In this document: positions 18,093 through 26,470 of the stretch, piece by piece
Layout of the letters: the number at the start of each line of letters is the position of its first letter
Numbering within the stretch: position 1 is the first letter of the stretch
NCBI GenBank assembly: GCA_964414015.1
Contig: CAYPUE010000001.1
Location: 16,619-80,618, forward strand
Direction of reading: 5' to 3'
Source: JAUSEW01 sp964414015
GTDB lineage: Bacteria > Patescibacteriota > Microgenomatia > Levybacterales > UBA12049
Length of the DNA stretch: 64,000 nt
Notes under the pieces: generated by a model
Told to the model about the DNA's origin: nothing
Databases searched by the model: none
What the model saw: the letters and a program-made list of their open reading frames with translations, nothing else
Made by a program: the position numbers and the translations under genes

Positions 18093-19204
18093 AATTTTTC
18101 TTTTATGGATAAGTACAAAAGAGCCGCAATGGATGGAATAAAGGTTACCAAAGCTTTAATCAAAGGCGTAGGTCCGAAATAAGTACCAAGAAGCATGAAT
18201 GGAATATAACGTAATAATAAACCAAAAGAGCAGGAGATGGAAAGATATAATAAAATTTTATTTTTTGGAACAAGAAATGAAAATGGAAGAAACCATATGG
18301 CATACCATGGGTAAATTTCTTCCCTAATTGGCGACAGTAAAAACGCCATTATCATTAATATTGCCGAATAAGAAAATACATTGTCCCAATTAATCTCCAT
18401 TTTCCTTACTCTCCTTATGACAACATATATAAAAATAGGAAGTAAAAATAAAGTTGCATATTTTATAAGCATAGATAATATTATAAAAATAATTGCCCAA
18501 AATATTCTCTTTTTCATTAATAAATAAAAAGCCAAGAGCGCAAAAAACATCATAACTATATCATTATGTCCGCTAATTAAAGTTTCTATAATTACTAAAG
18601 GATTTAGAACGAATAGCAGAAGAGTAGCAAAATTTTTTGATATTTTCCAAATGATAGATATTGTACCTAGATAAAAAAGGAGTATAAAAAGTTTAAAATT
18701 TAAAAGCGTTAGCAGAAAATTCCCAAAACCCAATACATAAGGTATTCCTGTTAATAATATCCAAACCGGACCGTATAAAGCGGTTTTATTAGCAGCGTGC
18801 ATAAAGAAAAGTAATGGATCTTTTGTAAACTCAATAGGCATAATTATATAAGGGTTTTCGTGGTAAAAAAATAAAACCTTTGAAGTTGCAACATAGTTAA
18901 AAATATCATAGGAAAGCATTGCTGGATAAGACAGAAGTAATAATGCAATTGTAAGAATTAAGTATAATTTAAGATCTTTAAAACCAAATAATCCCATTTT
19001 GCTTAATCTAACTATCAAAAAATAAAATATAAAAAATATTAAAATGAGCAATATATATAAAACGGTTGTTAATTGGCGGTTACTAAAAGCAAAACCAGAA
19101 TAAAGCCTATGAAGATATAAAAAATTTGGGTCTATAAATAAATATGAGAAAATTAAAAAACAAAATAAAAAAAACGCATAAAGAAAGATAAAAACGGATT
19201 TCAT
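18062..19204 (-). CDS. GT87-like polytopic membrane glycosyltransferase
   Basis: 380 residues, about ten helices. Conserved patches 'FNYVATSKVLFFYHENPY', 'YGPVWILLT' and 'NPLVIIETLISGHNDIVMMF' are shared with the protein at 58271-59440, so the two are close paralogs. They resemble DUF2029/GT87 and actinobacterial MptA/B-type mannosyltransferases that use polyprenyl-phosphate mannose. The start overlaps the DUF5667-like gene by 4 nt. No catalytic assignment is possible beyond the GT-C class. Confidence 0.72.
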   Translation of the reverse strand: MKSVFIFLYAFFLFCFLIFSYLFIDPNFLYLHRLYSGFAFSNRQLTTVLYILLILIFFIFYFLIVRLSKMGLFGFKDLKLYLILTIALLLLSYPAMLSYDIFNYVATSKVLFFYHENPYIIMPIEFTKDPLLFFMHAANKTALYGPVWILLTGIPYVLGFGNFLLTLLNFKLFILLFYLGTISIIWKISKNFATLLLFVLNPLVIIETLISGHNDIVMMFFALLAFYLLMKKRIFWAIIFIILSMLIKYATLFLLPIFIYVVIRRVRKMEINWDNVFSYSAILMIMAFLLSPIREEIYPWYAIWFLPFSFLVPKNKILLYLSISCSFGLLLRYIPFMLLGTYFGPTPLIKALVTFIPSIAALLYLSIKEKLWRKNFFQYF

Positions 19205-19734
19205 AAATTGTTTTTCCTAATCTCAATCGATTTTAAAATTGCTTCTTTTAAATTTAATATTGTCGGAGGAGATTTTTCAGGCTTCCATTCAAACTTTTCC
19301 GGAACTTCACTTTTTAAAAGTTCGAGAACTTCTATGTGTTTTAATGCTGCATTTTGAAGAATATTCTTTTTATTCGCAATATTTTTATCTTCTCTCTCTG
19401 CTAACTTCAGATATAAAGGGGCTTGTGAAAAGTAGCTATCTGATTTAATTAATGCCTTATAACCCAACAAAAACTGCTTGTATTCAAAGAGGGTTTTTGC
19501 TTCTACCAGATATTTATTTGATTGTTTTAGGTTATATTCAAACTGTCCGAAACTACCAAAGTGCCAATATCTCATCATTTTCTCCCATACAAGGTGAAGT
19601 TTATACGAAGCACTTCCGGGCATTGAGGATGGATAAGGCAAAACGTAATTAGACTGCGCAAAAATAGCTGGAGGAAAAACTACGATCAACAAATAAATAA
19701 TTATTGCGAATGCAAAAAGCTTTCCATTCGTCAT
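19201..19734 (-). CDS. Exported DUF5667-like protein
   Basis: 177 residues from the ATG of 'MTNGKLFAF', which forms an ATGA overlap with the galE stop. A longer frame would run into galE's repeat array and is rejected. It has a signal peptide (hydrophobic ~5-25, Ala-x-Ala-like end), then 'YPSSMPGSASYKLHLVWEKM' with the same layout as the protein at 1264-1800, then a helical domain with a conserved 'LKHIEVLELL'. Function unknown. The pairing with glycan genes at two sites suggests an extracytoplasmic role in the same system. Confidence 0.65.
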   Translation of the reverse strand: MTNGKLFAFAIIIYLLIVVFPPAIFAQSNYVLPYPSSMPGSASYKLHLVWEKMMRYWHFGSFGQFEYNLKQSNKYLVEAKTLFEYKQFLLGYKALIKSDSYFSQAPLYLKLAEREDKNIANKKNILQNAALKHIEVLELLKSEVPEKFEWKPEKSPPTILNLKEAILKSIEIRKNNL

Positions 19735-20729
19735 TTTGAGTTTTGAGTTTTGAGATTTGAGATTTGTTTGTGCCATTTAAAGGCTGTCTTAACAATTGTT
19801 TCAATATCTGAATATTGAGGCTTAAATCCTAATTCCGTATTAATTGCCGTAGGGTCAGCTACTAATCTTTCTGCATCTCCGGGTCTTCTTGGTGCAATTT
19901 TCATTTTAAAATCAATGCCGCTTACTTTTTTTACCATATCTATAACCTCTTTATTAGAATATCCTTTTCCCGTACCTGCATTATAGAAAAATCCTCCTTT
20001 ATTTTTTTGTAATTTCTCAAGAGCCAACACGTGTGCTTCTGCTAAATCCAACACGTGAATATAATCCCTAATGCAGGTACCATCCTTAGTTTTGTAATCA
20101 TCCCCATATAATATAAATTCTGATTTATCTATTGCAGATATTATTGCATTTGGAATTATATGAGTCTCGGGATTATGATTTTCCCCCATTTTACCGTCCA
20201 AAGAGGCACCTGCGGCATTAAAATAGCGAAGACTGACAAAGCTTAATCCATAAATTTCTCTATACCAAGAAAGGGTTTTTTCAACCATTAGCTTACTTTC
20301 TCCGTATGGATTTGTAGGATTTTTTGGATGAATTTCCGGAATTGGAACCTGTATTGGGTTTCCGTATACTCCGGCTGTTGATGAAAAAATGATTGGAATG
20401 GGATTCTTGCTTTTTGACGCCTCATCTATCATGTTTAATGCTGCTAATAAATTATTCTGAAAGTAAATGTAAGGATTTTCCATGGACTCTGCCATTGAGA
20501 TATAACCTGCAAAATGAATAATTCCCTCAAATTCATTTTTCAAAAATAGGCTGGAAACAAAATCTCTTTTATTCAAATCGCCAATAATAAATTCTGCTCT
20601 GCTATCAACTGAATCTTTGCGGCCCCTGGAAAGATTATCAACGACCACGACTTGATAGCCTTTTTCCAAAAGTAGAGTCGTCATGAAACTGCCAATATAG
20701 CCTGCCCCTCCCGTTACTAAAATCTTCAT
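19731..20729 (-). CDS. galE: UDP-glucose 4-epimerase
   Basis: 332 residues, classic GalE: NAD motif 'GGAGYIG' (7-13), 'SSTAGVYG' (~116-123), catalytic Y142-x3-K146 ('YGESK') and 'LRYFNAAGA'. It interconverts UDP-glucose and UDP-galactose (or the GlcNAc/GalNAc pair) to supply donors. A -10-like TAAAAT sits 6 nt before the ATG and begins with the upstream gene's TAA stop. The last ~10 residues ('ISNLKTQNSK') are produced by a 7-nt tandem array that runs up to the stop codon, so the C-terminus is repeat-derived. Confidence 0.93.
   Translation of the reverse strand: MKILVTGGAGYIGSFMTTLLLEKGYQVVVVDNLSRGRKDSVDSRAEFIIGDLNKRDFVSSLFLKNEFEGIIHFAGYISMAESMENPYIYFQNNLLAALNMIDEASKSKNPIPIIFSSTAGVYGNPIQVPIPEIHPKNPTNPYGESKLMVEKTLSWYREIYGLSFVSLRYFNAAGASLDGKMGENHNPETHIIPNAIISAIDKSEFILYGDDYKTKDGTCIRDYIHVLDLAEAHVLALEKLQKNKGGFFYNAGTGKGYSNKEVIDMVKKVSGIDFKMKIAPRRPGDAERLVADPTAINTELGFKPQYSDIETIVKTAFKWHKQISNLKTQNSK
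19734..19768. repeat. Heptanucleotide tandem array (5 units, TTTTGAG) forming the galE C-terminus
   Basis: + strand units: TTTTGAG three times, ATTTGAG, then the degenerate ATTTGTT. The array abuts the galE stop (19731-19733) and overlaps the ATG of the next gene. Confidence 0.87.
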
Positions 20730-20735
20730 AGGCTA

Positions 20736-20741
20736 ATTTTA
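20736..20741 (-). promoter_or_regulatory. -10-like TAAAAT, 6 nt before the galE ATG
   Basis: On the minus strand TAAAAT is followed by 6 nt and the ATG at 20729. Its first three bases are the TAA stop of the upstream GT2 gene. Confidence 0.5.
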
Positions 20742-21503
20742 TTCTTTGATGTATTTTAGATATGAAACCGGAAATCTTAAAGCCGAGAAAAAAGCAAATA
20801 CGAATCCTTGCCAACTGTCCATAAACCCCTTATGCCGTATATATGATGTAAAAAACCACCATGCTGGAAGTATCAAGATATATTTTAGCATAGTTAAGGA
20901 GTCTTTCCCTAGTTTTTTGTCTTCATATTGTTTAGAGATGAAATCCGTATATCTTTTGAATCGCGTTAAATAACGAGAGAAAGTTGGGTCAGCCACATGA
21001 ATAAGCGGATTAGCTAGATACCCTATCTTTCCTTCGACAACCGCTTGTTCATGAACGTCTTTTTGGGGAAGTTTTCCTTTCCCTCTCTTATATAGCCTTA
21101 AAGTGTAATCGGGATACGCCCCTCCTTTCATTAAAAATCTTCCTAAAAACCAATTTTTTCTAGGAATCCAATAGCCATTCACATCGTCATTTTTGCTATT
21201 TGAGATTTGATTTTTGATTTCACTGCGAAGCGATGGCGTAACTCGTTCATCCGCATCAAGCTGCAAAACCCAATCTTTAGATGCCATATCTATTGCTTTC
21301 TGTTTATTAATATGAAAATTAGGCTTATTAGTAGTTATTTTTACTTTAGCGCCAAATTTTCTGGCAATTTCCACAGTTTTATCAGCAGAAGTTCCATCAA
21401 CTACGATAATTTCATCCGCTATATCTTTTACGCTTTCTAAAGCAGCTCCAAGGTTTTCCTCCTCGTTAAAAGTAGCCAGAACAACAGAAAGAGTTTTACT
21501 CAT
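20739..21503 (-). CDS. GT2 glycosyltransferase, WaaE/KdtX-like
   Basis: 254 residues. 'LSVVLATFNEEENLGAALES' and 'DADER' (83-87) are the nucleotide and metal sites, and 'RKNWFLGRF', 'PDYTLRLYKRG' and 'VHEQAVVEG' match the LPS-core beta-glucosyltransferase WaaE type. It is a cytoplasmic inverting transferase. A 7-nt array encodes 'EIKNQISNSKND' just after the DADER helix, at the same position as in the paralogs at 43160 and 44850. TATTAT lies 6 nt before the ATG, filling the gap after the upstream stop. Confidence 0.85.
   Translation of the reverse strand: MSKTLSVVLATFNEEENLGAALESVKDIADEIIVVDGTSADKTVEIARKFGAKVKITTNKPNFHINKQKAIDMASKDWVLQLDADERVTPSLRSEIKNQISNSKNDDVNGYWIPRKNWFLGRFLMKGGAYPDYTLRLYKRGKGKLPQKDVHEQAVVEGKIGYLANPLIHVADPTFSRYLTRFKRYTDFISKQYEDKKLGKDSLTMLKYILILPAWWFFTSYIRHKGFMDSWQGFVFAFFSALRFPVSYLKYIKE
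21191..21218. repeat. Heptanucleotide tandem array (4 units, ATTTGAN-like)
   Basis: + strand units TTTTGCT, ATTTGAG, ATTTGAT, TTTTGAT inside the WaaE-like GT2 gene, in frame. Confidence 0.8.
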
Positions 21504-21509
21504 AAGATG

Positions 21510-21515
21510 ATAATA
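21510..21515 (-). promoter_or_regulatory. -10-like TATTAT, 6 nt before the GT2 ATG
   Basis: The 12-nt gap between the PF10131 stop (TAG, 21518-21516) and the GT2 ATG (21503) consists exactly of TATTAT plus a 6-nt spacer. Confidence 0.5.
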
Positions 21516-23168
21516 CTAGGAAAGCTTTGGTTTTACAAACTTAAAAACCAAAAGAGAAACGGTAACAAAAAGCGCAGCGAAAGAAATAATGTCTGATATC
21601 AATCTTAGCTTAGTTTCTTTATATTCTGCTTCAACCAGATAATTTCCTTTAGTTAAGTTAAAAGTCATAATCCCTCTATACTGCATATTCTGAAATTCTA
21701 GATAAAGAGGCTTTCCATTTGCTTTTATTTCCCAGCCTGGAAAATACAGGGTATTTTCTCCAAACAGAGCATTCTTATTAACTTGTACTTGATATTTATG
21801 ATAAGTTGATTTCCTATCAAGTTCTTTTATTTTTGCGTCTCCGTCAATTACTTCAAGGTATGCTTTTGGCCTTTTTTCCATAAATCTTACAGACCATATG
21901 GGAGCGCTCTCCCCTGTATCCGTAGTGCTATCGTAGATGCCGCTATAAAAACTCTCTTCTTTTTGCAAAAATCCATTTGCATGCCAATAATCTTTATTTA
22001 CAAATAATAGAACTGCAACAAATATTAATAACGCTGCCTTTTTATATTTACTTGAAACTACGGATAATAAAATTCCTCCCATCAATGCGCTTAAAAAGAC
22101 TGTAACGGAAAGAAACCTCCAGGGAAACTGAAACTTTTGAAGAGTTGTAATTGTCTGCCAAATTGGATTGGAAGAAGAGGTCATTAGGAATAGTGTTGCC
22201 CAAAAAATAATAAAGCTTCCCAAACATATAATCCATAGCTTATTTCTTTTTTTATATAAATAATACGCTGCAATAATACTACCAACTACACCTATCCAGT
22301 GAATAATTCCTATTTGCTTGCTAAGAGCTATTGTCCCTCCATAACTCCATGGTGAAAGGAAAAAATCCTTCCACGCTACAAAACTCCTTGTGTATTCCCC
22401 TCCTCCCGTAACAATGTCCCTAAGGGTATACTTTCCTTCTATCAATGCTGGTATCCAGAAGAAAGCGGATAACCCAAACCCAAGAAGTATTAAGTAAAAA
22501 GAGTTAAGTATAAAGTATTTTTTATTGGAGTACTGAAAAATTAGATAAAAAATGTATATCAGTATCAAGGGCAGAAACATAAGTGTTATTGCATTATGAG
22601 ACAGGATAAGACCGGCCAATGAAAGCGATCCTCCCAATATCTGCCAATAGGAAAAATTTTTCGCAAGTTTAGTCAGGAAATAAAAGATAAGGGGCGGGAA
22701 AATAAATGCAACATGCTCACCAATAGCCCCACGGACATATAAATCAACAAATCTATAGGGAGCAATTATATAAAGCGCGCTTGCAAAAAATGCTGCTTTA
22801 TCATCATTTAGTAATTCTTTAATAAAAAGGTACATTACTAGACCGCTTAGAACAAATGATGTACCAAAAACCAACTTTACACTATCAACTAATGTAAATC
22901 CAAAAAAATGAAATAATGAAGCTAAATATGAGGGTAAAGGATAAAGAAATTCCAATATGGGGTGCCCGTATCCCCAGTTAAGATTACCCGCCCACCTTGG
23001 AATAATATTTCCTTCTTTTAGATTTTGATAAAAATTGGCAATTCTTGCAACATGATCTTGTCCATCATGAGTAATCGGCAATCCCGAATAGAAAAAATCC
23101 AAAAGAGGAATAACTGATAATATGGTGAGTAAAAATAAAATTACTAATTTAGATTTAAAAATTTTCAC
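21516..23168 (-). CDS. PF10131-type polytopic membrane protein, putative GT-C
   Basis: 550 residues starting with GTG. 'ITHDGQDHVARI' in the first loop, then 'PRWAGNLNWGYGHP' and 'YPLPSYLASLFH'. Many helices follow, and the C-terminal extracytoplasmic part has 'YFPGWEIKANGK'. Closely related to the proteins at 16458, 47925, 49418 and 55100. A 7-nt tandem array encodes 'YFILNSFYLILL' just before 'GFGLSAFFWIPAL'. TATAAT, 7 nt before the GTG, includes the upstream stop codon. Confidence 0.8.
   Translation of the reverse strand: MKIFKSKLVILFLLTILSVIPLLDFFYSGLPITHDGQDHVARIANFYQNLKEGNIIPRWAGNLNWGYGHPILEFLYPLPSYLASLFHFFGFTLVDSVKLVFGTSFVLSGLVMYLFIKELLNDDKAAFFASALYIIAPYRFVDLYVRGAIGEHVAFIFPPLIFYFLTKLAKNFSYWQILGGSLSLAGLILSHNAITLMFLPLILIYIFYLIFQYSNKKYFILNSFYLILLGFGLSAFFWIPALIEGKYTLRDIVTGGGEYTRSFVAWKDFFLSPWSYGGTIALSKQIGIIHWIGVVGSIIAAYYLYKKRNKLWIICLGSFIIFWATLFLMTSSSNPIWQTITTLQKFQFPWRFLSVTVFLSALMGGILLSVVSSKYKKAALLIFVAVLLFVNKDYWHANGFLQKEESFYSGIYDSTTDTGESAPIWSVRFMEKRPKAYLEVIDGDAKIKELDRKSTYHKYQVQVNKNALFGENTLYFPGWEIKANGKPLYLEFQNMQYRGIMTFNLTKGNYLVEAEYKETKLRLISDIISFAALFVTVSLLVFKFVKPKLS
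22483..22517. repeat. Heptanucleotide tandem array (5 units, TTAAGTA)
   Basis: + strand units AGAAGTA, TTAAGTA, AAAAGAG, TTAAGTA, TAAAGTA. The unit family and position match the array in the paralog at 17419-17453. The middle unit departs from consensus exactly where a perfect unit would give TAA in frame. Confidence 0.85.
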
Positions 23169-23175
23169 ATTTTAT

Positions 23176-23181
23176 ATTATA
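23176..23181 (-). promoter_or_regulatory. TATAAT, 7 nt before a GTG start
   Basis: On the minus strand TATAAT spans the stop codon of the upstream GT39 gene and ends 7 nt before the GTG at 23168. No -35 is evident. Confidence 0.5.
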
Positions 23182-24841
23182 GTCCATTAACAACTCTTAT
23201 TCCTGTTTCATTATTTAAATATCTGCCGATAAAAAGAGTTTTTATATTCCGTGGAAAATCATCGGGATTACCAACATAAAGCGTTGTTTTGTTCTTCTGT
23301 TCTTTGCTCCAATTTATCGGCCTAAACTCAAATTTGGAAAATGCGTGCTCTTCTGCAAATCCTCCTGATTTTGTCCCGCCCTGCATCTGATAAACAGACG
23401 AGTCATACTTAGAATAGAAAAGGAAAAACATATACGACTGGTATAAATTATCTTTGTTGGAAAAAATAATTTTATCGTAGGCATTTTGATTCTTTACGAC
23501 GAAAGGGATAGTTTTGGATAAAGCATATTGAAAAGACTGCGATTGATTTTTGGAAAAAACAAAAAAATATTGCTGATAAAAATATCGTAATGATAAAATA
23601 CCAACAATAAACAGTAAAAGGTAAAAAATAGATAAAATGTAAGCTTTAAATCTCACCTTTGCGATAAATTGGACAGTAGCAAAAATTCCTAAAGAGGAAA
23701 GTATCTGCGGAACAGGCAATGTGTTGTATGCACGCATAGCATGTGGGGCCCCTGTAGTTAAAGAAGGAGCAACGAAAGAAGCAGTAAGCCATAGTATAAT
23801 AATAGTCTTAATCTTTTTATCAAACTTCCCCAAAAGCAAAAAAATTACTCCTAAGAGCATAAAAGGGAACTCCCACCAGTATAAAAGTCCTATTCCCGGA
23901 GCCTTAAAGCTTTCATTGCCGCTATTGCCAAAAATAAACTGTGGGTTTAGATGAGAGAAATAATTCCCAAGAAATATTCTAATTGGAACTAAACGTCTGT
24001 TGTAAAAAATCTCTCCAACGATATTGCCTTCTTTTTTATATTGCAATACTTTATCAGCACTAATCCCATATGCCTTACTATTGTTAAATGCTGATGTGCC
24101 CTTAAAACGTAAAAGCCCTTGAGGAGTTAAAGTAACTAAAAATATTGGCAAAATAAATAAAATCCCTAAAATTAATGATGTAAATACTTTTTGTTTCATT
24201 TTTAAAAAATGTTTTCTGAAGATATATAAAAAAACAAGTAAAATTAACGGGGCAAATATTTTTTCACTTTGATAAGTATAAAAAGATAATCCGAAAAATA
24301 AAGTTGAGATTAATAAGAAAAATTTATTTGGGGGATTATTGATTGCTTTGAGCAGGAATAAAACGGCAAGGACAACAGAGGTCAAACCTGCATTTACCTC
24401 ATGTCCAAGCCGTGAAATATAAATGTGCCACGGGGAAATTGCCAGAAGAAACGAAGAAAGCATAGCGATTGTTTCATTGCTAAATTGTTTAATTGTTGAA
24501 TTCTTGAATAGCTCTTTTACCAAAAAATATGTAGATACAACTGTTAAAACTGACAGTATAACCGAAGGCAAACGAACTGCCAGCACATTAAGGCCAAATA
24601 GCTTTATAAATGGAATTACCAAATACACATATAAAGCAGGTCGCCAATCATCGTATGCACGAAGAAGTATTGGAAATTTCGTCCCATATTCATCAGCGCC
24701 CGTCTTTAAAATAGAATAAGCATTATAGCCAATCGATGCTTCATCAAGTGAAGCGGTGGGCGGAACATTGGTTAATTGATAAAACCGTAAAAAAATCGCT
24801 AATAAAATAATTCCTAAAAAAATAATTTTCTTGCTATTCAT
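23177..24841 (-). CDS. GT39/PMT-like membrane glycosyltransferase
   Basis: 554 residues. Catalytic-type D33-E34 in 'SLDEASIGYNAYSIL', then 'TGADEYG' and 'ISPWHIYISRLGHEVNAG'; about 11-12 helices and a C-terminal soluble tail with 'GGFAEEHAFSKFEFRPINW'. One of three tandem paralogs (with 24842 and 26467). Expected to transfer a sugar from polyprenyl phosphate on the outer face. An 8-nt tandem array encodes 'NSTIKQFSNETI' in a loop that is shorter in the neighbouring paralogs. It starts one base after the upstream stop, with TAGAAT 11 nt before the ATG. Confidence 0.85.
   Translation of the reverse strand: MNSKKIIFLGIILLAIFLRFYQLTNVPPTASLDEASIGYNAYSILKTGADEYGTKFPILLRAYDDWRPALYVYLVIPFIKLFGLNVLAVRLPSVILSVLTVVSTYFLVKELFKNSTIKQFSNETIAMLSSFLLAISPWHIYISRLGHEVNAGLTSVVLAVLFLLKAINNPPNKFFLLISTLFFGLSFYTYQSEKIFAPLILLVFLYIFRKHFLKMKQKVFTSLILGILFILPIFLVTLTPQGLLRFKGTSAFNNSKAYGISADKVLQYKKEGNIVGEIFYNRRLVPIRIFLGNYFSHLNPQFIFGNSGNESFKAPGIGLLYWWEFPFMLLGVIFLLLGKFDKKIKTIIILWLTASFVAPSLTTGAPHAMRAYNTLPVPQILSSLGIFATVQFIAKVRFKAYILSIFYLLLFIVGILSLRYFYQQYFFVFSKNQSQSFQYALSKTIPFVVKNQNAYDKIIFSNKDNLYQSYMFFLFYSKYDSSVYQMQGGTKSGGFAEEHAFSKFEFRPINWSKEQKNKTTLYVGNPDDFPRNIKTLFIGRYLNNETGIRVVNGL
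24468..24507. repeat. Octanucleotide tandem array (5 units, ATTGTTNA)
   Basis: + strand units ATTGTTTC, ATTGCTAA, ATTGTTTA, ATTGTTGA, ATTCTTGA. They lie inside the GT39 gene at 23177-24841. The 8-nt period is distinct from the 7-nt arrays. Confidence 0.8.
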
Positions 24842-26470
24842 CTACTTGACTAATTCTATTGCCGTATTCCCGTCTGGATAATTTACCCTAGATAAAACAT
24901 TAGCTGAAACTGGAAAATCGCTTGGCCTACCTATATACAGGGTATCTCCATTTTTATTTTCTTTATTCCAATCAATAGGACGAAATTCAAATTTTCCAAA
25001 TGTATGGTTTTCCCTAAAACCCCCGGATGCATATTGCGCTTCTTTCTGGTATAAGGCAGGAGGATATTGAAGATAAAAAAGAAAAAATATATAAGATTGG
25101 TCCATTGGGGGCTGATTAGAAACAACTATTTTTTTATAATTACTTTCAATTTTTTTTACCGTCGTAATTGATTTTTCATAACCATATTGCCATTCTTTTG
25201 CATTAAAATAATTCTGTTGCGTAAAATACTGATTAAGATAATATGCAAAGTTAAAAATTAAAGATAAGAAGAGGATAATGTATATGGAATATTTAATTCT
25301 TGAATTTGAAATTTTTTGTGCAGCGAAAAGCACTCCGATTGCAGTAAATATTTGAAATATCGGTAAGAAATTTAAAGTCCGTACCGCATGAGGAACTCCG
25401 CTTGTTATGGAAGCAGGTATTGGCGCCGCCAGAAACCAAAAGAACAACAGAAGCTTTACCTTTTTATCTAATTTACCAAACAATAAAACAAATATACCCA
25501 CAAAAAGAAAAGGTAAATCCCACAAATATAAAAGGCCCATATTCGGGGCATGATGACGGGCCAAATCACCTGTTATAAAAAGCCAATTCAAATCAAAATG
25601 TGAGATATAGCCCGATACAACAGCTTTGGCAAAAACTATTCTTCTGTTATCCAAAACAAGGCCTATTAAATCATTGTTTTTTTTATCTTCAAGCATCTTT
25701 TGCGCATTCTCTTTAAGAAGAGGGGTTGAATCCGCGAACACGCTTACGCCTTTTGCTCTTGCCAATGCCTCTTTATTGTCAAAAGTAAAATTAATCATCG
25801 GCAAGGAAATTATTGCACCAATAATCAATGCTGCCGCTAAATATTTTTTAGAGATGGAGAAAAGTTGTTGTCTGAAAACAACAATAAGAATTACAGCTAA
25901 AATAGGAGTAAAGACCTTTTCGCTCTGATAAATATAAAAGTTTAAACCCATTAAGGCAGAAGACAATAAAAGATAAAACGGCTTTTTAAGACCTTTAAGG
26001 AAAAAAAACACAGAAAATATATTAAATGCCATACCAACGCCTGATTCAAAGGCAATTCTTGAAAACTGCAAATGCCATGGGGAAATTGCCATCAGAAATG
26101 ATGCAAGAAGAGCTGTTTTTGCGTTGGCGAATAGTTCTTTCACCAAGAAAAAAGTGGCCAAAACAGCCAGGATGCCAAAAATTACAGCCGGTAAGCGCAC
26201 TGCATAAATATCAAGTCCTACTAATTTTATAAACGGGATTACGAAATAGGCATATAAAGCCGGCTTGTAATCATCAAACGATCTTAAAACTACAGGTGAA
26301 AATTTGCCGTATTCGTCCTTACCCGTTTGCATTATCGAATAAGCATTATAACCTAAAGATACTTCGTCCCAATCGGGAGATAAAGGTACTTTACCTAATT
26401 GCCACAATCTTAATGTTGAAGCCAAAACTACAACACCTATAAGCAATATTAATGTAAAATTTTTACTCAT
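24842..26470 (-). CDS. GT39/PMT-like membrane glycosyltransferase
   Basis: 542 residues. D35-E36 in 'DWDEVSLGYNAYSIM', 'TGKDEYG' and 'ISPWHLQFSRIAFESGVG'; polytopic, with tail 'GGFRENHTFGKFEFRPIDW'. Middle member of the tandem GT39 trio, overlapping the first member by 4 nt. Outer-face transfer from a lipid-linked sugar is expected. A weak three-unit 7-nt periodicity is visible near 25294-25314 ('KISNSRIK') but is too degenerate to call. Confidence 0.85.
   Translation of the reverse strand: MSKNFTLILLIGVVVLASTLRLWQLGKVPLSPDWDEVSLGYNAYSIMQTGKDEYGKFSPVVLRSFDDYKPALYAYFVIPFIKLVGLDIYAVRLPAVIFGILAVLATFFLVKELFANAKTALLASFLMAISPWHLQFSRIAFESGVGMAFNIFSVFFFLKGLKKPFYLLLSSALMGLNFYIYQSEKVFTPILAVILIVVFRQQLFSISKKYLAAALIIGAIISLPMINFTFDNKEALARAKGVSVFADSTPLLKENAQKMLEDKKNNDLIGLVLDNRRIVFAKAVVSGYISHFDLNWLFITGDLARHHAPNMGLLYLWDLPFLFVGIFVLLFGKLDKKVKLLLFFWFLAAPIPASITSGVPHAVRTLNFLPIFQIFTAIGVLFAAQKISNSRIKYSIYIILFLSLIFNFAYYLNQYFTQQNYFNAKEWQYGYEKSITTVKKIESNYKKIVVSNQPPMDQSYIFFLFYLQYPPALYQKEAQYASGGFRENHTFGKFEFRPIDWNKENKNGDTLYIGRPSDFPVSANVLSRVNYPDGNTAIELVK

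Noticed and set aside
25294..25314. Possible further 7-nt array in the 24842 GT39 gene
   Set aside because: Only three degenerate units (TAATTCT, TGAATTT, GAAATTT); not distinguishable from AT-rich noise.
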